A stretch of DNA of 36,770 nt from an uncultured Acetatifactor sp. (GCA_910578215.1 CAJTPH010000034.1:8829-45598); one strand, 5' to 3'; positions 24,208-32,379 are shown, numbered from the stretch's first letter. A program made the numbers and translations. The notes: generated by a model from the sequence alone, not told the origin.

Positions 24208-24744
24208 ATGAAGTATCTGGTTGTAGTGGATATGCAGAAGGATTTTATTACGGGGAGTCTGGGCACAAAGGAAGCAGAGGCGGTTCTTCCGAAGGTGGTG
24301 GAAAAGGTCCGTGACTTTGAGGGCAGGGTCATTTTCACGAGGGATACCCATACGGAGGATTATCTGGATACCTTGGAGGGCAAAAAACTGCCTGTAAAGC
24401 ATTGTATTGCGGGAGAGGACGGCTGGGAGCTTGCCGACGGACTGAAGGATGTGGCGCAGGCTGTGGACGGAAGGATTTACGATAAGCCGACATTCGGCTG
24501 CGTACAGCTTGCCCGGGAGCTGCAGGAGGAGAACGGCAAAGGCCGGAACCACATCGAGGAGATAGAGCTGTGCGGACTGTGTACAGACATCTGCGTAATC
24601 TCAAACGCATTGATGCTAAAGGCGTTTCTTCCGGAGGTGCCTGTCAGCGTGGACGCGGCATGCTGTGCCGGCGTCACGCCTCAGAGCCATCAAAACGCAT
24701 TGGAGGCAATGAGGATGTGTCAGATCGAAATCAGGAATAACTGA
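24208..24744 (+). CDS. pncA: Nicotinamidase (isochorismatase family)
   Basis: 178 residues. It hydrolyses nicotinamide to nicotinate and ammonia for NAD salvage. The catalytic triad appears as Asp8 (VVDMQKDF), Lys93 (YDKPTFG) and Cys129 (GLCTDICV). A metal site is suggested by Asp46 and His48 (TRDTHTEDY). Length is at the low end for the family. It lies 197 bp upstream of pncB, which uses its product, so the two form a salvage unit that would replenish NAD for the many dehydrogenases encoded here. Confidence 0.94.
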   Translation: MKYLVVVDMQKDFITGSLGTKEAEAVLPKVVEKVRDFEGRVIFTRDTHTEDYLDTLEGKKLPVKHCIAGEDGWELADGLKDVAQAVDGRIYDKPTFGCVQLARELQEENGKGRNHIEEIELCGLCTDICVISNALMLKAFLPEVPVSVDAACCAGVTPQSHQNALEAMRMCQIEIRNN

Positions 24745-24799
24745 GAGGGAAGTTTTATTCCTGCGGGCAATGAGCCAAGCGGATGCGTCAGTATCCATT

Positions 24800-24910
24800 T
24801 GGCGTATTCCGCGAGGGTCAAATACCACAGCGTCCTCTGGACGCATTGCGCTTTGCTGCGCTGTAAGCTTGATACCCTGTCAGCTTGCTGCGGGGGCTTT
24901 GATTCCCGCG
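24800..24910 (+). repeat. Structured pncA-pncB intergenic element
   Basis: GCGTCC-TCT-GGACGC (24830-24844) is a perfect hairpin inside a longer imperfect inverted repeat whose ends are CCGCGAGGGTCAAATACC and GGCTTTGATTCCCGCG. It shares motifs with the element at 20106-20177. No gene is seen in 24745-24941. Confidence 0.4.
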
Positions 24911-24941
24911 AACATTTTTAGGATGGAAAGGGATAGAAATA

Positions 24942-26420
24942 ATGGGCACACAGTTTAACGAGAGAAATATTTCCATGGTCATGGATATGTATGAGCTTAC
25001 CATGTCGAATGGCTATTTTAACAGGGGCTGCAGGGATGTGGTGGCGGCTTTTGACGTATTTTACAGGAAGAACCCGGACAATGCTGGCTTTGCAATCTTT
25101 GCAGGTCTGGAGCAGGTTGTGGAGTATGTGCGGAACCTGCATTTTGACCGGGAGGATGTGGAGTATCTGCGTTCAAGGAAGCTTTTTTCCGAAGATTTCC
25201 TGGAATATCTGCTGCAGTTTAAATTCAAAGGCGATATCTATGCCATGCCGGAGGGGACTGTCATATATCCCAATGAGCCGATCATGACGGTGGTGGCGCC
25301 ATTGATCGACGCGCAGCTGATAGAAACGGCGATCCTGCTGGAAATCAACCATCAGTCCCTGATTGCCACAAAGACAAACAGAATCGTGCGTGCCGCTGAC
25401 GGCAAGCCTGTGTCCGATTTCGGGGCAAGGCGCGCCCACAATGTGGACGCCGCCGTTTACGGGGCCAGGGCGGCTTATATCGGGGGGGTTGTCTCCACTG
25501 CCACGGTTCTGGCGGGGCAGATGTTTGATATTCCCATTTCCGGCACCATGGCGCACAGCTGGGTGATGTGTTTTGACAGCGAGTACGAGGCTTTCAAGGC
25601 TTATGCGGAGAATTATCCGGACTCGACTGTGCTTTTGGTGGATACCTATGACGTGCTGAAAAGCGGCGTTCCCAATGCAATTCGTGTGGCAAGGGAAATC
25701 CTGGAGCCTCAGGGCAAAAGGCTCAAGGGTATCCGGCTTGATTCGGGAGACCTTGCCTATCTGTCCAAGGAGGCGCGCAAGCTGCTGGATGACGCGGGGC
25801 TGAACGACTGTATTATCGTGGTTTCCAACAGCCTGGATGAGTATACTATCATATCCCTGAATCAACAGGAGGCAATGATCGACAGCTACGGCGTGGGCGA
25901 AAAGCTGATTACCTCGTCTTCGGACCCTGTGTTCGGCGCGGTTTACAAGTTGGCGGCGGTAAAACGGGACGGCGTGGCCGTACCCAAGATTAAGATATCC
26001 GAAACCGTGGAGAAGATCACCAATCCTGGCATAAAGGAGATATACAGGGTTTATGACGGGGAAGGGAAGGCGGTTGCGGATTATCTGACCGTAAAGGGCG
26101 AGGAGATCGATACCGCGCATCCGGTGCGATATGTGGACCCTGTCAATTACTGGAAAAACAGAAGCTTTGTGGGCTGTACCTTCAAACCGCTGCAGAAGCA
26201 GATTTTCAGGGACGGCGAGCTGGTATATGACCTGCCCTCCCTGGAGGATATCAGGAGCTATGTTCGCAGACAGCTTGACAATGAGATCTGGGAGGAGGAG
26301 CAGCGCTTTGAGAATTCTCATCCGCATTATCTTGATATGAGCCCTGCCATGTATGAGCTTAAGATGAGCATGCTCCATGAGAGCAATAAGGAATGTGACC
26401 AGGGGACAGGAGAGTGTTGA
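24942..26420 (+). CDS. pncB: Nicotinate phosphoribosyltransferase
   Basis: 492 residues. It joins nicotinate and PRPP to nicotinate mononucleotide with ATP. The conserved DFGARRAHNVDAAVYGARAAYIGG, GTMAHSW and GIRLDSGDLAYLS segments carry the active-site His, Arg and Asp residues, and the C-terminal domain (KPLQKQIFRDGELVYDLPSLEDI) is complete. The final 30 codons are duplicated, diverged and shortened at 30357-30490. Foreign-looking DNA begins directly after its stop codon. Confidence 0.95.
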   Translation: MGTQFNERNISMVMDMYELTMSNGYFNRGCRDVVAAFDVFYRKNPDNAGFAIFAGLEQVVEYVRNLHFDREDVEYLRSRKLFSEDFLEYLLQFKFKGDIYAMPEGTVIYPNEPIMTVVAPLIDAQLIETAILLEINHQSLIATKTNRIVRAADGKPVSDFGARRAHNVDAAVYGARAAYIGGVVSTATVLAGQMFDIPISGTMAHSWVMCFDSEYEAFKAYAENYPDSTVLLVDTYDVLKSGVPNAIRVAREILEPQGKRLKGIRLDSGDLAYLSKEARKLLDDAGLNDCIIVVSNSLDEYTIISLNQQEAMIDSYGVGEKLITSSSDPVFGAVYKLAAVKRDGVAVPKIKISETVEKITNPGIKEIYRVYDGEGKAVADYLTVKGEEIDTAHPVRYVDPVNYWKNRSFVGCTFKPLQKQIFRDGELVYDLPSLEDIRSYVRRQLDNEIWEEEQRFENSHPHYLDMSPAMYELKMSMLHESNKECDQGTGEC

Positions 26421-26438
26421 GGGTTTTACTCATATTTA

Positions 26439-26468
26439 TTGACCATGTTTTGAATACCATACTATAAT
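26439..26468 (+). promoter_or_regulatory. Promoter just downstream of pncB
   Basis: TTGACC (26439-26444), an 18-base spacer and a perfect TATAAT (26463-26468) begin 18 bp after the pncB stop codon and would drive the small zinc-ribbon gene. Confidence 0.7.
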
Positions 26469-26586
26469 TTATGATATGTTTTTATTTTCTTTTTAGTGTT
26501 AGATAAAAAGGATATGAATCTTTTTCCAGCATGTGTTGTCATGGGTGTATTATTATTGTATAATGAATACTGTGAAGTTGTGCTAC

Positions 26587-26605
26587 TGTACTTGGGAAAA
26601 GTACA
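26587..26605 (+). promoter_or_regulatory. Inverted repeat in the leader of the zinc-ribbon gene
   Basis: TGTACTT-GGGAA-AAGTACA is a perfect 7-bp inverted repeat 28 bases before the start codon; it may be an operator or an RNA hairpin near the ribosome site. Confidence 0.4.
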
Positions 26606-26633
26606 ATTCTATGTTATAGGAGGTGATTGTGTT

Positions 26634-26894
26634 ATGAAAATCTGCTTAAAATGTAAACAACTTTGTAATGATGATACATTAACGAACTGTCCGAAATGTC
26701 AAGGCGAGTTGATTCAATATAGCCAAGAAAAATATGAATACTATTTAAATAATCAAAAACAAGGGTATAGTAAATATACATCAAAAGAAGATAGAATGTA
26801 TCAAGACATACATACTATAAAAAATATTTTGGTGTTATTTGCAGTGTTGGTTATTTTTATGCTTATAGCAAACTTTTTTATTTTGATGGGGTAG
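26634..26894 (+). CDS. Small zinc-ribbon membrane protein
   Basis: 86 residues from the ATG at 26634, chosen because AGGAGGTGA lies 6 bases upstream; a longer frame from TTG 26496 has no site. The N-terminus MKICLKCKQLCNDDTLTNCP carries paired Cys-x2-Cys motifs (Cys4/Cys7 and Cys20/Cys23), so a zinc ribbon is likely, and Cys11 is extra. A polar Tyr/Gln/Lys-rich linker follows. One membrane helix ends the protein (ILVLFAVLVIFMLIANFFIL). Base composition is far more AT-rich than pncB, and it is likely cargo of the inserted element. Function is unknown. Confidence 0.75.
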   Translation: MKICLKCKQLCNDDTLTNCPKCQGELIQYSQEKYEYYLNNQKQGYSKYTSKEDRMYQDIHTIKNILVLFAVLVIFMLIANFFILMG

Positions 26895-27154
26895 TGGATT
26901 GACACATTTCCAGTTACAAACAGAGAGAGGTGCGGACGATTTCTTGGGGTGGCTCAGCAGCTAATCCATGGCTTCTTCTGTACCTCATAGGATTCATATA
27001 TACTAGAGTAGCCTTTCTTAGATATAGATCTTGTAAGCCTGGCTTTATTATTAGTTGATAGTAATTACGTGTGGAGAGTTACATGGAGCTTGTGGACATC
27101 CTATATTTTGTATGATAAAATAGCAATGGAATTTTAGTAATGGTGGAGGTTCAC

Positions 27155-27793
27155 ATGGCTGAAAAATGTATTTGTTGCGGAAAGAAGATTGGACTATTAA
27201 ATGGTGCCCATTTAAACAATCAAGTTTGTGATAACTGTTTTTTTCCTATTGACGGATATTTACATAATATAAGGGAGAGTTCTAGCCTCCAAACAGTGGA
27301 GGAGAATTATGAAAAATTAATCCAAAAGCTTAGTACATCTTTGTATAGCGCAAGCGGGAGAGAATATTTTATAAAAGTTGCTGACAGTCTTGTTGCTGAG
27401 AATAAGAATAATATACAAACAAAAAATAAAATTGAGGATACAATAAAAAACTTTAAAATAGCGACAAGTTACAAATTTGAAGGGTATAAAATATCAAAAT
27501 ATTTTGGCATTACTTCTGGAAGCACTGTGCTTGGTACTGGATTCTTATCGGAAGTTAGAGCAGCAGTAAGTGATACTTTTGGTATTGAAGCTGATTCTTT
27601 TTCGGATAAATTAGAACAAGCCAAAAACAGTTCTGTACATAAAATGATTAACAACGCAATTCAACAAGGAGGCAATGCTTTGATAGGCGTTTCATTTGAT
27701 TATTTTACCGTGGCTTCAAATATGATAGGCGTAGTTGCTAATGGTACTGTAGTCGAAATTGAAGTCTCTAATGGGCAAATAGATAACGATTAA
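27155..27793 (+). CDS. Zinc-ribbon plus YbjQ (UPF0145) domain protein
   Basis: 212 residues from the ATG at 27155 with GGAGG 5 bases upstream; an earlier ATG at 27140 lies at the site itself. The N-terminus has two Cys pairs (CICCGKKIG, CDNCF), a zinc-ribbon knuckle. A helical linker spans about 45-105. The C-terminal 100 residues match the YbjQ/UPF0145 fold (FGITSGSTVLGTGFLSEVRAAVSD, QQGGNALIGVSFDYF, GVVANGTVVEIE), a pentameric family formerly called heavy-metal binding. The gene is AT-rich like its neighbour and lies just outside the tail module, where phage cargo genes often sit. Role unknown. Confidence 0.82.
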   Translation: MAEKCICCGKKIGLLNGAHLNNQVCDNCFFPIDGYLHNIRESSSLQTVEENYEKLIQKLSTSLYSASGREYFIKVADSLVAENKNNIQTKNKIEDTIKNFKIATSYKFEGYKISKYFGITSGSTVLGTGFLSEVRAAVSDTFGIEADSFSDKLEQAKNSSVHKMINNAIQQGGNALIGVSFDYFTVASNMIGVVANGTVVEIEVSNGQIDND

Positions 27794-28052
27794 ATCACAT
27801 ACCGCGTTGGTCTGCGGCACAGAATCCGTACAGATTTGTCCGGAATTCCTGTTTTCGGGGATGCTCCGTGGACCTTCAGGCGGGAGCTCTCAAAAAAGTA
27901 TGGCAGTACAGCACTTCAGGATGGAGGGACACGGCGCCTCCTGTTACGCGGGCTGTTTCCGGAAGCTATGGAGCCGTTCCGGACCTGGTCCATAATAAAT
28001 GCTGGTTTGCCGGCGCTGCTAAAGGTCGTAATCCGGGCAACTCTGTGATAAA
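27794..28052. other. Gene-free host-like stretch between cargo and tail module
   Basis: This segment is GC-richer than both flanks. It has several overlapping short frames (for example 27836-28048), but none has a ribosome site or recognisable sequence. It looks like the remnant of a degraded gene or boundary DNA. Confidence 0.35.
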
Positions 28053-28085
28053 CCGGGTAAATGACAGTCTTTGTCATTTGCCCGG
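28053..28085. terminator. Long hairpin at the end of the tail module
   Basis: CCGGGTAAATGACA pairs over 14 positions with TGTCATTTGCCCGG, with one G-T wobble and a 5-base loop. No strong T-run lies on either side, but its place downstream of the last minus-strand tail gene suits a terminator or 3'-end protector. Confidence 0.5.
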
Positions 28086-28168
28086 TGCAATAGATATTTA
28101 AGCCCAAACAAAAGAGAAGCAGAATGCCTTGTTATCTTTGCATGAAAGGATTTACTGTTTCTTGGGCT

Positions 28169-29149
28169 TTATGATAATGTCACATCATGCATGCAGATAC
28201 TGGAGGTAGTTTTCCAGTGACCGTCAAACCCGTCGCTTTGAGCATAAAGCCGTATTGTAATACTGCTTCCTTCCACTGAAATGTATTCGCTGTATTCAGG
28301 TAACTCTGGTTTGGATAACTCCGAGCCATTTATCCAAGCTCCAACTACATCATCTTCATCACCTCCATATGCAGCAGTTTGCCAGTGAAGCGTAGCTTTA
28401 AGGCTTGAATAAGGGGCTTTCGGAGTGATAACGAATGTACGGTCATCACTGTTACCCTCACCTTCTTTTACATACCATACTCCGGCGCTGAATTCCGGAG
28501 CGCCTTCATGGTTTTCACAGATGCTGCTTCCAACATTTTCTCCTTGTACGTCTATATAGTCTTTTATGGAAGCGACAGGGGGAGTAAAGGCTGTTAGCGC
28601 CCATACCGCGTAAAACACAGTGTCTTCTGACAATGTTACGAGTTCACCTTCGGGATACTGAGCGCCCGTCTCGCTTTCCTGTGCCCACGCAGCAAATTTG
28701 TAGCCTGTTTTCGCAAATCCGTTTGTGCGCAGCCTAAAAGCAGCATTAGCTTTATTTCCGTTGTTATAATATATATCACTTTTCTGCTGGGCAGTAGCGC
28801 CGTCTGTAGAACCGTTTCCCTCATAAGATACCATAAGAGACCTTTTAAATACGGCGTATAGGTTTAACGGCGCATCTCCCATGGAGAGTTCGTTTAACAC
28901 TGCGCCGTCTGCCGCCGTATCTGACCGCCACCCTGCAAATATCCATCCTGGTTTTGACGGAGTAAAAGAAGCGGGAGAAAGGCATGAGCACCCTTCATCC
29001 ACATCCTCCTGATAAATTATTTCTGTATCTACAAAATAGGTAACGGTATTTCCGGAAGGGTATATCTTGGAGCTGCCCAGGTATACTTTTGACACTTCCT
29101 TATTACTAATATATAATTTGGTTTTTTTGTTGCCGGTATTTATAGCCAT
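28169..29149 (-). CDS. Tail-associated protein with InlB B-repeats
   Basis: 326 residues. The N-terminal block (ISNKEVSKVYLGSSKIYPSG) is a short motif often found at the start of phage tail-tip or fibre proteins in Firmicutes. Two InlB B-repeat-type units follow, roughly 33-105 (TVTYFVDTEI to LNLYAVFKR) and 108-185 (VSYEGNGSTDGATAQQ to TVFYAVWAL). The C-terminal 130 residues are a beta-rich domain with three Cys and Trp-rich strands, likely the binding end. GGAGGG precedes the ATG. No family was recognised for the C-terminus. It is the last gene of the module and the best candidate for host or surface recognition. Confidence 0.8.
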   Translation of the reverse strand: MAINTGNKKTKLYISNKEVSKVYLGSSKIYPSGNTVTYFVDTEIIYQEDVDEGCSCLSPASFTPSKPGWIFAGWRSDTAADGAVLNELSMGDAPLNLYAVFKRSLMVSYEGNGSTDGATAQQKSDIYYNNGNKANAAFRLRTNGFAKTGYKFAAWAQESETGAQYPEGELVTLSEDTVFYAVWALTAFTPPVASIKDYIDVQGENVGSSICENHEGAPEFSAGVWYVKEGEGNSDDRTFVITPKAPYSSLKATLHWQTAAYGGDEDDVVGAWINGSELSKPELPEYSEYISVEGSSITIRLYAQSDGFDGHWKTTSSICMHDVTLS

Positions 29150-29164
29150 ATTCCCTCCAATTTT

Positions 29165-29398
29165 CTAATCTGTCACCAAATAAACCGTGTGCGCGTCTTT
29201 GACAGCCAGGCTTCTGTATTGGTCGGCGGTGAGAGATACGAATTTAAGATTTCCCAGTTTTTCTTCTGCGGTAGCGCCATCGTCAAATTCCACATCAGAA
29301 GCCTTAGTCCAAAATGAGATCCTTTGCCATAATTTCGTTGTCTCGTCAATTAATTTTCTAAATTTCCGTCCTGTTACAATTGTTTCGTTGATAGCCAT
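29165..29398 (-). CDS. Small phage tail-module protein
   Basis: 77 residues with MAINETIVTGRKFRKLIDETTKLW at the start and FVSLTADQYRSLAVKDAHTVYLVTD at the end. The end phrase, in which a value 'reads' as a parameter, is a common ending of small phage fibre-associated proteins. AAAGGAG precedes the ATG and the gene ends 15 bp before the B-repeat gene. Function unknown. Confidence 0.72.
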   Translation of the reverse strand: MAINETIVTGRKFRKLIDETTKLWQRISFWTKASDVEFDDGATAEEKLGNLKFVSLTADQYRSLAVKDAHTVYLVTD

Positions 29399-29459
29399 AT
29401 GAAGCTCCTTTCGTTTACAATAATAATGTAAGTGCCATGTGTTGTGTGTAAGTTCTCTG

Positions 29460-29957
29460 TTAAATCCAAACGGTGTCTATTGTTGAATCCGGTGGTTCCG
29501 CTTCTTCTTCCCAAATATCAATAAATGCTTCCGCCTCGTCTTCATTGTCGCCAATAAATATTTGGAGCACATCTAAAGCTTCTGAGGCGGTATCATCTGA
29601 AAAAAGCCGGATGATATCGAGGGGTTCCGCTTCATCCGCATCTGAAAAAATGGACATGTTTTCCGCTGATACCAAGCATTTTTGATCAAAATGGATAAAA
29701 GGTTGTTTTTTGGGTGGTTTATTTAAAAGATATTCTTGAAGATTATAGATACGATTCTCTATAAGATTAAAATAGTCGGCGAAGAATCCAAAGACACCCT
29801 CTTGCCGGCTTATATATTCACTTGCCTCGCTGTATTTGCATTGGGCAATTAAATCATTATAGTGATTTATGATATCTGCTTTCTCAAGATTATTGTCCCG
29901 GAAAAATACCATGTCGTCTATTTTCCCGGGATAAAACGATGTTGGATTACAAAGCAT
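29460..29957 (-). CDS. Acidic tail-module protein, paralogue of the next gene
   Basis: 165 residues. The N-terminal 95 residues resemble the neighbouring 110-residue protein (IINHYNDLIAQCKYSEASEYI, then IENRIYNLQEYLLNKPPKKQPFIHFDQ). The C-terminal 70 residues are strongly acidic with degenerate repeats (DADEAEPLDIIRLFSDD, EALDVLQIFIGDNEDEAEAFIDIW, EEEAEPPDS). It starts 2 bp after its paralogue, with GGGGGTGAT as ribosome site. No known family; probably a tail-tip or chaperone-type accessory protein. Confidence 0.7.
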   Translation of the reverse strand: MLCNPTSFYPGKIDDMVFFRDNNLEKADIINHYNDLIAQCKYSEASEYISRQEGVFGFFADYFNLIENRIYNLQEYLLNKPPKKQPFIHFDQKCLVSAENMSIFSDADEAEPLDIIRLFSDDTASEALDVLQIFIGDNEDEAEAFIDIWEEEAEPPDSTIDTVWI

Positions 29958-29959
29958 GA

Positions 29960-30292
29960 TTAATCACCCCCAGCCCAGACATCGCCCTCAATACCGTCGA
30001 AATCAGCATCCGATTCATCAAAAAATATGGATTGCTGTTTTTGGCGGGCATATTTTTGGGTATTATAGATTTCTTCTTCCCATGTCCTGTAGGTGACAGC
30101 GTCAACTATGTAATGAGAAATTGTGTTGAAATTTTCCTGTATGAGATTGGCGGCCTGGCTATACAAGCCTTGTGCCCGCAGAGCATTGATTTCGTTTACT
30201 ATAGGCGCTATATCGTCATCAATATTTTTAAAATCATGCCTGGTAATCTTTTGTACAGGGAAATTACTGAATTCTTGTTCAAATTTTCCCAT
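29960..30292 (-). CDS. Small tail-module protein, paralogue of the acidic protein
   Basis: 110 residues from the ATG at 30292 behind AAGGAGG; an upstream in-frame start lacks a site. Helical sequence DDIAPIVNEINALRAQGLYSQAANLI and YRTWEEEIYNTQKYARQKQQSIFFDE aligns with the 165-residue neighbour. The end is short and acidic (GIEGDVWAGGD). It is the first gene downstream of the pncB fragment in the direction of transcription. Function unknown. Confidence 0.7.
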   Translation of the reverse strand: MGKFEQEFSNFPVQKITRHDFKNIDDDIAPIVNEINALRAQGLYSQAANLIQENFNTISHYIVDAVTYRTWEEEIYNTQKYARQKQQSIFFDESDADFDGIEGDVWAGGD

Positions 30293-30356
30293 AACGTTTT
30301 CCTCCTTTTGAATTATTCTATGTGTGTAAAAATTAAGTAGTAAATGCAGTTCTGTG

Positions 30357-30490
30357 CCCTGGAAGATATCAGGAGTCATGTGCAAAAGAATTTCCATCCT
30401 CATTATCCTGACATGAGCCCTGCCATGTATGGGCTTAAGATAAGTATACTCCTTAAGAGCAGCAGGAGATGCGACCAGGGGGCGGGAGAG
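30357..30490 (+). pseudogene. pncB: Diverged fragment of the 3' end of pncB
   Basis: 134 bases align with 26239-26414 of pncB at roughly 80% identity, with a net 42-base (14-codon) in-frame deletion. Reading from an ATG at 30344 gives a 59-codon frame whose middle matches LEDIRS, HPHY-DMSPAMY-LK-S and CDQG-GE of PncB. It lacks a ribosome site and lies opposite to the surrounding tail genes. Homology stops at the point where pncB ends and foreign DNA begins, as expected of a duplicated insertion boundary. Confidence 0.85.
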
Positions 30491-30503
30491 AGCTATGGAT
30501 TTT

Positions 30504-31043
30504 CTATCTTGTTATGGCAGTGATCGTTATACCTGATACATGCATACTTCCAAGCCCAAGTTCGCGCCCTATAGACGCGACGCAGCCTGCAAAAATTGTA
30601 ATGTCAGGTTCATTTGGAAGCGCCAGCTCAATGCTTCCGCTTCCTGTGGTCACAGTGGTAATATCCTCGGAGTCTGTGCTGTATGGCTGCAATACGACTG
30701 CCGCCGTCAATACATTCCATGAACCGGATTTCTGTGTCCCAAATCCTGCCCCCCAGCCGTACCAAAGCCAATATTCCGATGCGGAGAATTGGGAATAGGT
30801 AATAATGGCGGATTTGTAGATTCTTCCGTCGATGGCGTTGGTAAGCGTGACAGGGTGATCTCCTATATTCTCAAAATATATTTCCGTAAAGTTTACTGTC
30901 GACGTAAGTACCGGAATTACAGTCCTGGTTTCTTTTTTCCATACGGTCACACCGTTAGCTACGACCGTATCGATGGCAGTTCCGTTTGACATCAAAAAAT
31001 TCCCGTTTGTGGGAATCGTCACTCCGTTTGCGATAATAGGCAT
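30504..31043 (-). CDS. Phage tail fibre-associated protein
   Basis: 179 residues. The start MPIIANGVTIPTNGNFLMSN and the phrase VVANGVTVWKKET are typical N-terminal beta motifs of phage tail-tip or fibre proteins; the rest is beta-rich (TEIYFENIGDHPVTLTN, GSIELALPNEPDITI). It begins 13 bp after the tail fibre gene. Its last bases share DNA with the end of the 59-codon frame described above. Receptor or fibre-cap function is an inference. Confidence 0.72.
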   Translation of the reverse strand: MPIIANGVTIPTNGNFLMSNGTAIDTVVANGVTVWKKETRTVIPVLTSTVNFTEIYFENIGDHPVTLTNAIDGRIYKSAIITYSQFSASEYWLWYGWGAGFGTQKSGSWNVLTAAVVLQPYSTDSEDITTVTTGSGSIELALPNEPDITIFAGCVASIGRELGLGSMHVSGITITAITR

Positions 31044-31056
31044 ATTGATACGCTCC

Positions 31057-32379
31057 TTAAAAATTAATATACAGTGTGCTGCCGGACAGGCTGAAGGTGG
31101 GGCGTCCTGATACGTTTCCGTATGCTACGCTGCCCGCAGAATTTGCGTATCCCGCGCTGTTTGCATAGTTTACGGACTTATTGGCATCCGCCGTGTTGTT
31201 GACGTTTCCCAGGCCGATATTTGCAGGGGTAATATTTACATTTCCCGTCCTGTAGCTTGCTTCCGCGCTGCCCTTGACCGCCACCGCCGCGGGGATGGAG
31301 GGCCTGTTCGTCAGGTTGTTGTAGTTCTGCAGATCGCTGGCGTGCTTGCCGTCCACCGTATCGGCGTTACCGGCGCCGTTTGCGTAATTAACGCTGAAGT
31401 TTGACGGATTCCAGACTCGGGTATGCACCCTGTCGTTGCTCCCCCATAACCAAGTCGGCTGCCCGCCTTGACCTTCCCATATAAAGTGTATTCCGTCCAC
31501 CGTATCGGCGTTTCCCCCGTTGGCAGGCAGGGACCCCGGAATGGAAGGTATCGCCGGCTTGTTGGCGAGATCGTTGTAATTGCCGGAAAAGGAGCTTGTG
31601 CCCGCGCCTATGTTGCTGCGTGCATTGGCCTTTTCCGCATCTGTCAGCCCCTGGGACGCCGAGGTGGAAACCGCTTTATAATTGCCCACATTTCCCAGAC
31701 CTACCTGTTCCTTTGTCACCAGGTGGGGGTTAGCCCTGTCCTTTATATGGCTGTCCAGCTCGGAGGCGTTGGCTTTCTTTCCCACGGCCTCGTCCAAGGC
31801 ATCCACAACGCTTTCATTGTCCCGCATTGCCTGGGCGAGCTCTCCCAGGGTATCAAGGGTGGACGGAGCGCCGTCGATCAGGTCTGCTATTTCCTGATCC
31901 GTATATCCTGTCAGCTGCCTGTACAGCGCGTCCAATGTCTCCTGTACAGCTTTGGATACGGGCTTGTCCAGGTCGGCAGTATTATCCACATTGCCTAATC
32001 CAACCTGTGTTTTTGTTACTTTATGAATGTTTTCCTGATTCAATATGTGGCTGAACAAGGCATCATTAACGCGCTTTTCCGCCGCCAAAGCTCTATTTGT
32101 TTCATCTGTAATATCGCCGGATAACATATTTTCTGATGCCCTTGCGCGATCTATCTCATCATTTAACTCAACAGATAGCTGATTTTCTTTTGTTGTTGCT
32201 CTGGCCGTTTCGGAATTTAACATTTCCTTTGTGGCCAGCAGATCATCTTGTCTTTGATTCTCCAATTCCAGCTTATGCAGCTCAGAATCAATAATCCGAT
32301 TGTTGTTATTAAAGGTGTCTATGCTGTATCGTTCTGATCCGGCAGGCAATTCTAAATTCTTATATTGACTGTATGCCAT
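31057..32379 (-). CDS. Phage tail fibre protein with repeated collagen-like shaft motifs
   Basis: 440 residues. A coiled-coil-like stretch (about 30-115) leads to three repeats of the type VGLGNVDNTADLDKPVS (also VGLGNVGNYKAVSTSASQG and IGLGNVNNTADANKSVNYA) and two GNADTVDG(I/K)H motifs. Between them lies DLIDGAPSTLDTLGELAQAM, a widespread fibre module. Such repeats build the trimeric fibre shaft. The C-terminus (YANSAGYANSAGSVAYGN...LYINF) is a short beta end, so the receptor-binding tip may be supplied by the following proteins. It is the first gene after the baseplate hub. Confidence 0.88.
   Translation of the reverse strand: MAYSQYKNLELPAGSERYSIDTFNNNNRIIDSELHKLELENQRQDDLLATKEMLNSETARATTKENQLSVELNDEIDRARASENMLSGDITDETNRALAAEKRVNDALFSHILNQENIHKVTKTQVGLGNVDNTADLDKPVSKAVQETLDALYRQLTGYTDQEIADLIDGAPSTLDTLGELAQAMRDNESVVDALDEAVGKKANASELDSHIKDRANPHLVTKEQVGLGNVGNYKAVSTSASQGLTDAEKANARSNIGAGTSSFSGNYNDLANKPAIPSIPGSLPANGGNADTVDGIHFIWEGQGGQPTWLWGSNDRVHTRVWNPSNFSVNYANGAGNADTVDGKHASDLQNYNNLTNRPSIPAAVAVKGSAEASYRTGNVNITPANIGLGNVNNTADANKSVNYANSAGYANSAGSVAYGNVSGRPTFSLSGSTLYINF

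Noticed and set aside
25173..26378. Minus-strand frame of 401 codons opposite pncB
   Set aside because: It is a shadow of pncB codon bias; no motif, and the + strand protein is certain.
27836..28048. Short + strand frame of 70 codons after the YbjQ gene
   Set aside because: No ribosome site, several overlapping frames and no family resemblance; treated as remnant DNA.
28169..32379. Diversity-generating retroelement acting on the tail proteins
   Set aside because: No reverse transcriptase, template repeat or C-type lectin variable region was seen in the window.
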